Below are positions 41,786-52,055 of a stretch of DNA of 64,000 bases, piece after piece. Positions within the stretch are counted from its first letter, which is position 1; each line of letters opens with the position of its first letter. The stretch spans positions 2,366,501 to 2,430,500 of the forward strand of contig NZ_CP102267.1 of assembly GCF_025148125.1 (NCBI RefSeq). Direction: 5' to 3'. The notes below the pieces were generated by a model that saw nothing but the letters and a program-made list of their open reading frames with translations, had not been told where the DNA came from and ran no database searches. This DNA comes from Blautia wexlerae DSM 19850 (GTDB taxonomy: Bacteria > Bacillota > Clostridia > Lachnospirales > Lachnospiraceae). The translations under genes were made by a program, and so were the position numbers.

Positions 41786-44700
41786 TCAATCCAAATCAAA
41801 GAGCTGACGCTGGCATATGTCTATCTTTGCAATTGACTGTGCTTCTTTTTCTACACCGTAATACAAATACCTGCAGGAAATTCTGGCATATAAGGTTGTT
41901 TTTCCTCTGTATTCATTGGCATTATTTCTTAAATATTTCTGCAAGTCTCCCAGTGTAAAGTCATATACTTTTCCACTATGTACATAAATGTCTCCATTTG
42001 TATCAGCAGGTACCTGCGAATTTGTTCCTGAAGTATAAATGGGAAGTTTAACCTCTTTTACCTTTTTGTCAATGCCTTCGATATTCTGCGTATCTTCATC
42101 GTCAGATTCAATAAACAGTTCCAGTTTAAGATCTTTTGTATTTGTTCCTGAAAAGGATGTACCTACAAGGTTTGAATCCGTAACTTTCAGATGAAAATCC
42201 TGAATATCTTTCACCAGTTCCTGAGACTGATTATCATTTGTATAATCTAATATATAATAGACATTCTTTGCCTCTTCTGCATTCCAGTCGGACTGTTTTA
42301 CAAACGAAAGATTTGGTTTAACTGCCTGCGCATTATATGCTGCAATAATTGTATTTACAAAAAGCTTTTTCTCCATATCATCATCATTATTAACATTACT
42401 ATGGCCTACCCCAGTATAAATAATATTTTTATAACTATAAATATAATAATTATTTCTTACATCATTTGGTGTATGATCATAATAAAAATTGCCCTCTGTA
42501 TTATCCTCATTTCCAAGGCAGTACCATACCACAATATCTCCATTTCCATCATTATCTGAGTCTTCTTCCATTGCAAGCTGATAATACTGAAAATGTGTTT
42601 CAGCTACAGGAATCGTCTGATTGATTTTATATGGATACTCACTGATTGCTCCCTGATTTACCTGAGATGCTTCCGTTGTTGTTGGATTATGTGTTTCATC
42701 CTCTGCTTCATAATAGGGATCTGTTTTTGCTAGTTGCTTTCTATCCCTTACTGCAATCCTAAGTTTGCCATTAGTAAAACCCTGTGTTTCAGAATACGTT
42801 TGCATTTTCTGACTATTCAATCGATATGCCATATCATCAGAATTACTCAAAATAGTATTCCAGACCGAGTCTGTTATTGTTAAATTTCGCGCCTGTTTTA
42901 AAATATCCGAAGTTTCTGTTGCTGTAATCCCATAACGATCCATTCCGGAAACTGAACGAAGTTTTTTGTTAAAATAATATGCCCATCCTTTCCAGATACC
43001 ACCTCCTCCATTATCATTTAATTTATTTTTAGAGGCATCATCATCATAATTTGAGGACGAAGTATTATCATGAGCTAAAATAACACTCTTTCCTGTATTT
43101 GCGAAATCAAGAATTCCCTGCACTCCCTGTTCAGTAAAGTTTCCATTGTATCCGGTATAGTCGGGGCCTCTTCCACCATAACCTTCTCCATCACAGAATC
43201 CTACTATTAACATATGATATTGATCTAAATATGCAGAATTATTTTTATAGTTCTCCTCATATTTTGATACAGTAACACCATCAATTTTAACATCAAAATC
43301 TTGCTTTACTGCATTAAATAATGCTTTAAAATTTTCATCCTTTGGAAGATCCCATGTACAATAACGATCCGGTTGAATCTGGAGAACCTTAATTGTATTA
43401 TTAACGGCATCACTTTTTCTTCTCTTTGTATACCCAATTTCTGATGTTCTTATTTCACTATTACTATTACTTGTAACAACCAATTTCCATGGCATCAGTT
43501 TAATATATTCCTGTGGAATCTCTCTAGACACTGTATATTCTGTTTTCAGAGAAAGATGGTACTTTCCTTCCTTATCACTTTTTAAAGCTGACCCATTCTG
43601 AAGAACAACAATATCATTTAATTTCTCCGAAGCTGAATAATTTCCATCACAATTCAAATCAATATACAATTCACAATTATAGTCAGCATTTGCCGGTGAA
43701 GCCTGAGCTTCATCTATTATCTGGAACCTAAAAGTCATATTATCTCCAGCAAGATAATTATTGGCAGGACCATTTTCATCCCCAATTACTGATGGTGGAA
43801 ATGAATCTCCATCAGCAAATTTTATCTTAGGCTTAGGAAGAGACGCAAAAAAGTCCACACCTGATTCAGTCCCTATTTCAGACTCACGATATACATTACT
43901 ATATGTCTTTACCTCATTTAAAAAATCATAAACATAGGATGAACTGTCAATTAATTCTGTAGAGATTTCTTGTTTCTCCGGATTATAAATATTGCCTGCT
44001 ACTACCACCGGATACCCACTTTTTACAAAATCTACCAATTTATTTTTAATATTTTCTGTAAGATCATTTCCAGACCCGCGGACTGAACCTATCATTGTCC
44101 CAGTTTCTGAATCTGTTTCTCCTACTGTGTTTGCCAAAATCGTTCCATTTTGACGGATATAATCATGATTCATCAGACCCTGTAACTCATATAAAGCCTT
44201 TTTACTTCCACCAATGTGATAATACAAAATCGTATTATCCGGCCGGAAGTTCGCATCATAATTAAGATCGGTATCATCATCTCCCAAATAAATCATATCG
44301 TATTTTGTATTTATATCTTCAATATGACCGACAAATTCTGATGTTGTCATAGTTGTAATGTCTATCGTTGAATCGTTTTCATTCACAATTGGAAGCATTC
44401 TGGAGGCACTTGCCCAAAACTTCTGTTGTCCGTCATAATCACCAAATGTATTTGTAAAATAAATTTTCATTCTTTTCACAGATCTTACTGTCTGATCAAA
44501 TTTAAATATCTTTTCTCCCGTATCAATATTGTACCAATTGTAATGTGTAGAGCCTTCTTTTTCAAAGATTATATTTCCATCTTCACCACATAACTCCACC
44601 TTATATTCATCCAGTACGCCCTTTTTTGTTTCACCGATATTTTTCCGGGTCGTATAAATAAAACCATCAATATCTACTTCTTTTGCAAAATCAAATTGAA

Positions 44701-47700
44701 CATAATGCACATGGTCTATTGTCTCATCCGATATCCATACACTGTCATCTTTTGGCAATAGATTACCGCTATCTTTATTATTACAGCAGGTCGTAACTGT
44801 CATGTAACCCAGCCAGCCCATAATCTCAGACTTTGTAATTTCGCCACTACTTCTGGCCGGCTGAAGTTCAAGTACGTTTATTTTATCCTTTGTAACCTGA
44901 GCTCTTTTCAATTTGTAATTGATAATATACTCTATTGCTCTCGCATGTGACAGTTCTGTATTAAGAAGTTCCTCTGGCGAATCAGGAGCTGATATCTGTT
45001 GACTATCATCTGTAATATTATCTTCACTTGATTTTCCCAGCTGACGATATTTATTTTCATTTGCAATATATTCTAATATTTCTTCAAAGCCCTGAGTTTC
45101 TCCCTGCATTCCATCTGAAATGTCACTGTCTGAACCAAGGTTAAAATTTGTATGAAATACCCCGCTTAGAAGGCTCGAAGGATCCTGATTAGCAAATGTA
45201 TTCCTAAAGAAATATACAGATTTTGTCACATAATGCTGGTCTGCATCCTCATTATTTATAAAACTGCCAAATGCGTTTACAAAATCAGTGTTTGCAGCTA
45301 ATTGGGGCTGATTAACAATACATGGAAATTTATTTTTTGAAGCTAATGATGCCAGTGCCTTAAAAGATGCTTCATTTAAATCACTTCCATTCATATAGAC
45401 CAAATCATATTTTGATAAATCTGAGCTATCTGTACTATTCTTTATTTCTCCGGCAGAAAATGTATCAGCACTTTCATCATCCGTAAATTCCGTATCTGGC
45501 TCATCCGAAAAAGCAGCATTCTCCGTTGATGCGTCTGTCTGTTGAGTATCCGTATCATTTAAACCTTCTGTGGCTGCCGCCGTACCATACATTTCATTAA
45601 ATTTCGCCGAAGTAATCGTTTTAACCTCAATATTGAATGAAGCGTATTTCTCCTTTTCCTTTTCATCATCTAAATTAATATGGAACACATAACGTTTAAA
45701 CCAGTCATGATTTGTATATCCACCACGATAATACATATGATTAACTTCTACTGTCGTCTCTTCCTCATTATCATCTGGAACAAAATCATAATCTCCAACT
45801 TCCGGAGTCAGTTTATATTCTGCAGCCGAAATATAATGTGTCGCAGTTTCCCCGTCTTTAACTGAAACGTAAACATCTTCATCTTTCGGGTAACCTGGAG
45901 AATACCATCCAAAATACTTGTATGCATGTTCATTCTCCGAATCATTTTCATCTGTTTTGCAACAGAAGTAAGCCTGTTTTACTTTATAATAATAATTATA
46001 CTGTAATGTTTCAGGAAGTTTTTGAACATTATCATATGAAACCGGCTGACGACAGGTAACAACAAAAATCGGATTTTTTGTAATATTTCCCTGCTGGTCT
46101 ATTGTCCAATACCAATATTGATCATCCTGAAATGTTATATTATGTTCTTTGTCTGAGACATCCGGCGTATATGTTCCATTTTCTACCTCTGCTTTATTTC
46201 GCTTTGCACAGGCAACTATTTTTTTCATGTCACTAAGTAAGGTATATTCATAGTATGGATACTGATCTGTCGTTATTCCGAAATATACTTTCGGATTCTT
46301 AGATGTTCCCACAGAAGAATCAATTTTAGTTGTGTCTCCCTTTATCTCCTGCGTATACGAAATAAGCGGCTGTATCTTATCATTTTCTATCACTGTAGTT
46401 TGACCAGAGTCTGCTTCCGTTGCTATTCCTGAATCAATGCCTGTATCAGCATCTGCTGCGCTATCCGGATCCTGCATCTGCGCACCGTCCGCATTTCCTG
46501 TATCTGATACATTTCCAGTATCTCCATCTGAAAAATCTCCTGATGAAAAAGCATTCTCAGCCGCAGATCCGAACTGATCTGAATCTGCTGATATGCCTGG
46601 CTGTCCGGTTTCCTGAGTTGCTGTATCTGCTTCGTCAATAGTAGAAAAATCATCTGTTCCATCAGTAAAAGATTTCGCATTCGTTGTCTGATTTCCAGAT
46701 TCAACAGGAACTTTAACCGCATGCGTCATATCTATTTGGGGTGTTTCTCCCGGAAAAAGATAGCTCCCATTGCTTATATTATTTACAATTTCTTCTGTCA
46801 GATTACCATAAACATTTTCATAATAACCATAGCCGCCTTTTGTATAATCATATTCCTGTAAAATGGCATTTCCATTTTTCTTGTTATTGTTCTCATCAAA
46901 GGCTTCATTCACACTGCTATTATCTACCTCTTCAAATTCCAGAAAATATGGTTCATTTGCTTCACCATTATCTGAGAAAAAGAAATTCTGAATATTTTCG
47001 CGGTATTTCTCTGTACTGGTCTTATCTGTCTCAGAGTCCCTGCGAATAGGATAATAAGTTTGTTCCTGCTTCGTGTAATCACCTGTGCCGTCTGAATTTG
47101 GCTGATACTTACCTTTAACCTTAACTGTATCGGTTCTGCCTGCTTCCGTTTCTGCATCTTCGAAAGTTATTGGGGTCCATTCTTTGGAATTTTCCTGTTC
47201 GGAAGTAAGAAAATATCTTTCTTCATATGGCGTATAGGAAAGTGGGTAATCCTTCTCTTCACCGCTGCTGTCATTCTGATAGCTGATGTTCTGTATATTT
47301 TTTATACCTGTATCGCTTCCATCTTCTTTTGTATTTGTAGCAAATTCTTTACGCTGACTGGCAGACGCTATTTTTTTCAAACCTTCTTCCAAAGTGTTAA
47401 TAGGAATCGTTTTCTGATGCTCTTCACCATTCTCATCTTTGTAAGTATATGTATAATTATAAAGTTTAATATAAGGTTCCTGACCAGACACATAATATCC
47501 GATTTCCGCCTCGTTTGTTTTATCTACGATTTCGAGAATTCTAAATGGTTTATCTGCCGTAGCATCATTTACAATCTGCTCCACTCCAGGCATCATAGCA
47601 GAAGAAGCCTGGACAGAAACACTTGTCTGGAGCAGTGCCCCAACGCCAAGCACCCCTGCTACGGTTACCGCTATGCCAGATATGAAGAATTTTTTATGTT

Positions 47701-47710
47701 TAAGTCTCAT
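41786..47710 (-). CDS. Giant secreted DUF5057-like protein of the type IV pilus operon
   Basis: 1974 aa, ATG at 47710 with RBS AAAGGAGGA. Signal peptide (about 1-35, ending VSVQASS); N-terminal DUF5057-like region KPFRILEIVDKTNEAEIGYY; acidic Thr/Asp/Gly-rich stretches (about 345-440 and 700-740); a discoidin-like segment around HVHYVQFDFAKEVDIDGFIY; Rossmann-like parts such as VLQIQPDRYCTWDLP and YHMLIVGFCDGEGYGG, then QGILDFANTGKSVILAHDN. There is no sortase signal or C-terminal helix; the protein ends in QRQLFDLD. It follows the 1230-aa minor pilin by 36 nt. By position it could be the pilus tip or an adhesin (PilY1 analogue); this is inferred. Confidence 0.85.
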   Translation of the reverse strand: MRLKHKKFFISGIAVTVAGVLGVGALLQTSVSVQASSAMMPGVEQIVNDATADKPFRILEIVDKTNEAEIGYYVSGQEPYIKLYNYTYTYKDENGEEHQKTIPINTLEEGLKKIASASQRKEFATNTKEDGSDTGIKNIQNISYQNDSSGEEKDYPLSYTPYEERYFLTSEQENSKEWTPITFEDAETEAGRTDTVKVKGKYQPNSDGTGDYTKQEQTYYPIRRDSETDKTSTEKYRENIQNFFFSDNGEANEPYFLEFEEVDNSSVNEAFDENNNKKNGNAILQEYDYTKGGYGYYENVYGNLTEEIVNNISNGSYLFPGETPQIDMTHAVKVPVESGNQTTNAKSFTDGTDDFSTIDEADTATQETGQPGISADSDQFGSAAENAFSSGDFSDGDTGNVSDTGNADGAQMQDPDSAADADTGIDSGIATEADSGQTTVIENDKIQPLISYTQEIKGDTTKIDSSVGTSKNPKVYFGITTDQYPYYEYTLLSDMKKIVACAKRNKAEVENGTYTPDVSDKEHNITFQDDQYWYWTIDQQGNITKNPIFVVTCRQPVSYDNVQKLPETLQYNYYYKVKQAYFCCKTDENDSENEHAYKYFGWYSPGYPKDEDVYVSVKDGETATHYISAAEYKLTPEVGDYDFVPDDNEEETTVEVNHMYYRGGYTNHDWFKRYVFHINLDDEKEKEKYASFNIEVKTITSAKFNEMYGTAAATEGLNDTDTQQTDASTENAAFSDEPDTEFTDDESADTFSAGEIKNSTDSSDLSKYDLVYMNGSDLNEASFKALASLASKNKFPCIVNQPQLAANTDFVNAFGSFINNEDADQHYVTKSVYFFRNTFANQDPSSLLSGVFHTNFNLGSDSDISDGMQGETQGFEEILEYIANENKYRQLGKSSEDNITDDSQQISAPDSPEELLNTELSHARAIEYIINYKLKRAQVTKDKINVLELQPARSSGEITKSEIMGWLGYMTVTTCCNNKDSGNLLPKDDSVWISDETIDHVHYVQFDFAKEVDIDGFIYTTRKNIGETKKGVLDEYKVELCGEDGNIIFEKEGSTHYNWYNIDTGEKIFKFDQTVRSVKRMKIYFTNTFGDYDGQQKFWASASRMLPIVNENDSTIDITTMTTSEFVGHIEDINTKYDMIYLGDDDTDLNYDANFRPDNTILYYHIGGSKKALYELQGLMNHDYIRQNGTILANTVGETDSETGTMIGSVRGSGNDLTENIKNKLVDFVKSGYPVVVAGNIYNPEKQEISTELIDSSSYVYDFLNEVKTYSNVYRESEIGTESGVDFFASLPKPKIKFADGDSFPPSVIGDENGPANNYLAGDNMTFRFQIIDEAQASPANADYNCELYIDLNCDGNYSASEKLNDIVVLQNGSALKSDKEGKYHLSLKTEYTVSREIPQEYIKLMPWKLVVTSNSNSEIRTSEIGYTKRRKSDAVNNTIKVLQIQPDRYCTWDLPKDENFKALFNAVKQDFDVKIDGVTVSKYEENYKNNSAYLDQYHMLIVGFCDGEGYGGRGPDYTGYNGNFTEQGVQGILDFANTGKSVILAHDNTSSSNYDDDASKNKLNDNGGGGIWKGWAYYFNKKLRSVSGMDRYGITATETSDILKQARNLTITDSVWNTILSNSDDMAYRLNSQKMQTYSETQGFTNGKLRIAVRDRKQLAKTDPYYEAEDETHNPTTTEASQVNQGAISEYPYKINQTIPVAETHFQYYQLAMEEDSDNDGNGDIVVWYCLGNEDNTEGNFYYDHTPNDVRNNYYIYSYKNIIYTGVGHSNVNNDDDMEKKLFVNTIIAAYNAQAVKPNLSFVKQSDWNAEEAKNVYYILDYTNDNQSQELVKDIQDFHLKVTDSNLVGTSFSGTNTKDLKLELFIESDDEDTQNIEGIDKKVKEVKLPIYTSGTNSQVPADTNGDIYVHSGKVYDFTLGDLQKYLRNNANEYRGKTTLYARISCRYLYYGVEKEAQSIAKIDICQRQLFDLD

Positions 47711-47746
47711 GCGGTTTCGTCCTCCTTTGTTTAATGATGATCTGGT

Positions 47747-50700
47747 TTAATTCCACCTCTGCCAGAATGTTTTATTAGATATTCCACTTAAATCATCCAA
47801 CAGTCTAATCTTATCATTTAAGTTCCAATAATATCTTGTACACTGAGCCCTATCATACCAATCCCAACTGTATGCTGTTCCATTATTAAATATATACCAT
47901 CCATTATTTATATATTTATAATAGACATTGCCACGTTGCATAAACCATTTGCCTGCCGAAGAGCCAGCAATTGAACCAGAAAATGAGCCCGTTCCAGTCT
48001 TTCTGTGAATACTTAAACGTAATTCACATATTTCTCCCTTGCTGTCCTTAAATTTATACGTATATCCGTCACTCTCCAAAGTTGCCATTTTCTTGATTGA
48101 CTCTAAATCTCCTGGAACATAAGTATAAGGTTTACCAGCATTTTCTGAATACTCTGTATCATATACATTATTCTCTATTGGGTAAATATAAAAATTGTAC
48201 AGCACGCTTCTCAAATCAACAGATATCAAGATATATCTATATTGTGTAAAATCAGTCGTCGAAGCGTTCATTTTAATTACCAGATTTTCCGGTCTATCTC
48301 CCTCTAATTTGAGCGTAGGAATATTATTTCGATTGCATTCTATCTGACTGTTTTCTGCATTCAATACATACTTGGCCTTAATGCTCTTTGTTATCAGATT
48401 CATGTCATCTTCATCAAATTCCAAAGACTGTGACTGACCTTGAGTACAATTATATATTCGCGTTTTAGTTATTTTACTGTTCACAGTAATCTGAGTTGAT
48501 GCCGTACACGCAATGTTATCTGAATTTTTCTTTCTGGCAATTGCCTTGATCGTAACAATTCTTTCTGACGATGGCTTTGCAACGACCACAAAATTGAGTT
48601 TATTATTATCAGAATTATATGTATAAACAGTTTGATCTTCCGGGCTTACTGTCCATGTAATATCATAATCCTTTGTAACATCAGTATCATTAGATGCATC
48701 TTGTATATATGCAGTTATTTGTTCAGTCACCTGCCTGTCCTCAAAAAATAACTGATCATTTGAATGTGTCAGACTCATCATTAAAGGCGTAACAAAAATA
48801 TCAACGGATTCTGTTCCAGTTTCACCATCTGCATTTGTATAATTTGCAGTTATCTTACAGGTAACCGTTTGAGTAATATCAGAATCAGCAGTTACTGTAA
48901 CAGGTATTGCTGTCCCATTTTCATATACAGAGTTCTGTCTATCCGGACTTATTTTAACTCTATCATCACTGCTTTTCCAGCTAACATTTCCTGTTATCTG
49001 TCCATGTTCATTTTGTAATTTTAGCCATAGCTGGGTTGTGTCACCCGGAAATATTGATGTCTTATTATCTTTTATAATTATTTCCGCACTCTTTCTTACG
49101 TCTGTCCATCTTGAATCAATAAGATGAACTTTCTTTTTCGAATCATTAATTTCATTTCCAAAAAATACATTTGGCATACCCCAACAATCTGCGATTAATT
49201 CTCCCGATTGCTGTCCTTTTTCAATCTTCCAAGATTCATCTTTTATAGTATGACCAGTATTTGTTTTCCAGTCTGTCTCTTTTCGTGGAACTTTTTTCTT
49301 TTCAGACACATGTTGTCCTGAATCATTTATACTCCATACAGTAGCGTCAGCCCTAAGAGTATAAGTTTTTCCTATAAGCATTGGCGTTGGCGGTTCCACA
49401 ATTTCTATATCAGTTATTACCTTTACATTTATTTGAGCCTCGTAACGATGTTTAATTTCATTCTCATTTTGACTGTATCCTGAATAAATTGTCATTATTG
49501 CTGATAATATAAATCCATGTTCATTTTCACCAATATATAATTGTGCATCATTCTCTCCACTGCTTATATTATTGGCATTCATGAAGTAAGAATCTGTTCC
49601 TCCTTCAATAAACCACTCTATTTTGTAGTTCCAAGAAAAATCACTTACCTCCTTCACATGAAAACCTTGAGAATTATAATATGAACAGTAATATGTAGCA
49701 CCAGCAACTACTGTGTCATTATTTTCTTCAGTCCTTCCTATTTCTATTGTTCCATTTTCTACTTTTTGTTTGACATTAAACGAACTTTCTGCCTTTAAAT
49801 TTCCATACCCTCCTCTATTACCAAGTTCCATTTCTGCTTTCGCAGTCCACTTTCCTACATCCTGGTCAGTCAGTAATTCTCCTATTTTTCCCGGAGCTGC
49901 TTTATTAGTCTGAGGAATAACACTTTTCGTAATCTGTTCATCAGAAAGATTCGTTACTACATTTCCGCCCTCTTTGTATTCATAAGCAAATGGCATAGTA
50001 TCTCCTACATATAATGTTTCCGGCTGAGAGAGATCTAAACGTGCCAGTTTTATTGAGATTTCTCCTGACAGAGTTTTAGTAGTTGCACTATCTGTATAAG
50101 ATACAGAAATTTTAAAGAAAGAATCAGAAGTAGTATTTCCCAAACTTTCCGGTATAATAAGTTCTCCGTCATTTCCAAGGCTAACTCCTATATTTGAAGT
50201 TGTAGTCCACTCAACCGCATTTAATGACTCGCCGGTGGTTCCGTCACTGTATTTTATTCTCCACTGTATCATATTAGCTAATGAATAATTCTGTCCTACT
50301 GCCAGCAGGAGTTCATTGGTTCCTGCCACTGGCTCCAGACCAGCCGGTATTTTTGAATTTACCTTAATCCCTACTGTCTGGGACTTAATCTGCCTGCCAT
50401 CTGTTGTGCTTGCCTGAACATAGATTCGAATTTCTCCTGTTGCAGAATCTGCCGCTGTCAGCGCAAGATTTATATTATCTGTACCGCTAAAAGAGCCATT
50501 TGCTGTTTCTACAATCCATTCTACTGTACTTGGGTCAATATTTCCATTCATACGCTTACTAAATCCCGAAAGTTTCTCTCCCGGATTGATTTCTTTTGGA
50601 TAATCCACAATATTAATCCATGCATTTCCATTTTCAGCCGTACCATAACCGTCTCCCGGTTTTCCTATCTGTACCTGATTTCTCAGGTTTACAGTATGAA

Positions 50701-51439
50701 TGGTTGTGATTTCGTTTCCTTTTTTATTGGTTGTAAACTGAAATCGTACAATGCGGTCTGTCTGTGCTTTGGACACATCTACGCAAAAATTTGTAATATC
50801 CTCTGCTATCAAAGTTTTCTCTACTTTTGTTGTAACCTCTGTGGTTCGCCTAGATTTTACAATAATATTATCTTCTGTATTCTCATTTGTATTGTCTGCG
50901 CTATCATCAGAAATTCCTGCCACCATCGCATTATTATCCGTAATACTCTGTGTATCAGTTCCAGTATTTCCATTTTCTGTTCCGTCAGCAGCAGAATTAT
51001 CTGTAGTTTCTGTTTCCACTCCTTCCCAAACTCTACATCCGTAATACAGCTTTTGTTCATCACTGTCCCATTCGATTATGTCACATGAGTATGCATATTT
51101 TTTCTGCACCGCATCTTTTTCTTCTGCACTGCACGCAAAGAAGGTCTTCGACTGAGAACTGTCCGAAGAATCAATATCATTACGGATTTCATTCCCGTAT
51201 CCATCATTGATACCTTTTCCATACGCATAATATACGCTACGGTTTACATCAATGATCATATTCTCCATCTGATCCATAACATCCTGAGCTTCCATCTGTG
51301 ATTTGGCAGTGTTTGAAGTCTTTATATAACTATTCGCACCTGTACCTATCACAGACAGTACTACTCCGGAAAAAATCGCTATAATAGCTACCGTTACGAT
51401 CAATTCTATTAATGTAAAACCTTTGTTCTTTTTTTTCAT
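47747..51439 (-). CDS. Giant minor pilin (PilW/PulJ-like) with Ig-like domains
   Basis: 1230 aa. Prepilin signal MKKKNKGFTLIELIVTVAII with Glu5 after the cleavage site, a PilW-like helix and first domain (to about 230), then a series of beta-sandwich domains resembling bacterial Ig/Big_2 repeats (for example YPKEINPGEKLSGFSKRMNG, IEIVEPPTPMLIGKTYTLRA, ARLDLSQPETLYVGDTMPF) up to a C-terminal Trp/Tyr-rich region. Normal PilW proteins are 200-350 aa, so about 900 residues are added. It probably caps the pilus with an exposed stalk. It belongs to the minor pilin operon. Confidence 0.85.
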   Translation of the reverse strand: MKKKNKGFTLIELIVTVAIIAIFSGVVLSVIGTGANSYIKTSNTAKSQMEAQDVMDQMENMIIDVNRSVYYAYGKGINDGYGNEIRNDIDSSDSSQSKTFFACSAEEKDAVQKKYAYSCDIIEWDSDEQKLYYGCRVWEGVETETTDNSAADGTENGNTGTDTQSITDNNAMVAGISDDSADNTNENTEDNIIVKSRRTTEVTTKVEKTLIAEDITNFCVDVSKAQTDRIVRFQFTTNKKGNEITTIHTVNLRNQVQIGKPGDGYGTAENGNAWINIVDYPKEINPGEKLSGFSKRMNGNIDPSTVEWIVETANGSFSGTDNINLALTAADSATGEIRIYVQASTTDGRQIKSQTVGIKVNSKIPAGLEPVAGTNELLLAVGQNYSLANMIQWRIKYSDGTTGESLNAVEWTTTSNIGVSLGNDGELIIPESLGNTTSDSFFKISVSYTDSATTKTLSGEISIKLARLDLSQPETLYVGDTMPFAYEYKEGGNVVTNLSDEQITKSVIPQTNKAAPGKIGELLTDQDVGKWTAKAEMELGNRGGYGNLKAESSFNVKQKVENGTIEIGRTEENNDTVVAGATYYCSYYNSQGFHVKEVSDFSWNYKIEWFIEGGTDSYFMNANNISSGENDAQLYIGENEHGFILSAIMTIYSGYSQNENEIKHRYEAQINVKVITDIEIVEPPTPMLIGKTYTLRADATVWSINDSGQHVSEKKKVPRKETDWKTNTGHTIKDESWKIEKGQQSGELIADCWGMPNVFFGNEINDSKKKVHLIDSRWTDVRKSAEIIIKDNKTSIFPGDTTQLWLKLQNEHGQITGNVSWKSSDDRVKISPDRQNSVYENGTAIPVTVTADSDITQTVTCKITANYTNADGETGTESVDIFVTPLMMSLTHSNDQLFFEDRQVTEQITAYIQDASNDTDVTKDYDITWTVSPEDQTVYTYNSDNNKLNFVVVAKPSSERIVTIKAIARKKNSDNIACTASTQITVNSKITKTRIYNCTQGQSQSLEFDEDDMNLITKSIKAKYVLNAENSQIECNRNNIPTLKLEGDRPENLVIKMNASTTDFTQYRYILISVDLRSVLYNFYIYPIENNVYDTEYSENAGKPYTYVPGDLESIKKMATLESDGYTYKFKDSKGEICELRLSIHRKTGTGSFSGSIAGSSAGKWFMQRGNVYYKYINNGWYIFNNGTAYSWDWYDRAQCTRYYWNLNDKIRLLDDLSGISNKTFWQRWN

Positions 51440-51455
51440 GTGACTGTCCCCTCTA

Positions 51456-52046
51456 TCAGCCGGCTGTTATCGTATAAGTGCCGGTATCCTTATTTAACTC
51501 AAGGTTTCTGATTCTATATCCGCCTCTTACTTCTATCTTTGTGCAATAATTTTTTCCATTATCCAAAAAAGGAATATCTGCACATTGTTCAAGATAACTG
51601 TTGATTTGTTCCTGTGTCATAACATCCTGTTGCAACGGGCGGAAACCTCCACTCTCCCGGTCATAAGTAATGATAATAGAATCTCCTGATTCCATTTCTT
51701 TGCCTGCCTCATTATCCGTTGTATAGATTTTAATCTTTGTACCGGCCGGGGCAATTTTTTCTGGCTGGTCCTGTTTCACTCTTCCTTCACTGGCTTTTCC
51801 TCTGTCAAGATAATAGCTGATGTAATATCCGTCATCCTGTTTTTCCAGTTTCATCTCACCTACCAGCCGGTTCATAGCTTCTGTTTTTGTCTTATCCAGC
51901 GCCGCACCAATACTGTTGGCAGCCCTCTGTACACGGAATCCGAAAATCGAATTAACAGACGGCTCTAAAATTCCCAGAAGAATGGTAAATATCGCTACCA
52001 CAATCACTAATTCAACTAATGTAAAACCTTTGTTCTTATTCTTCAT
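51456..52046 (-). CDS. Minor pilin, GspH/FimT-like
   Basis: 196 aa. Prepilin signal MKNKNKGFTLVELVIVVAIF, then ILEPSVNSIFGFRVQRAANS and a beta-rich C-terminal domain ending with GGYRIRNLELNKDTGTYTI. The N-terminal pattern with a helix followed by AANSIGAALDKTKTEAMNR resembles GspH/FimT minor pilins (A-x-x-l-x-x-al-x-x-AR-x-EA). It likely joins the initiation complex that primes pilus assembly. It lies 10 nt after the 813-aa gene and 17 nt before the 1230-aa gene. Confidence 0.88.
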   Translation of the reverse strand: MKNKNKGFTLVELVIVVAIFTILLGILEPSVNSIFGFRVQRAANSIGAALDKTKTEAMNRLVGEMKLEKQDDGYYISYYLDRGKASEGRVKQDQPEKIAPAGTKIKIYTTDNEAGKEMESGDSIIITYDRESGGFRPLQQDVMTQEQINSYLEQCADIPFLDNGKNYCTKIEVRGGYRIRNLELNKDTGTYTITAG

Positions 52047-52055
52047 AAATACCGC

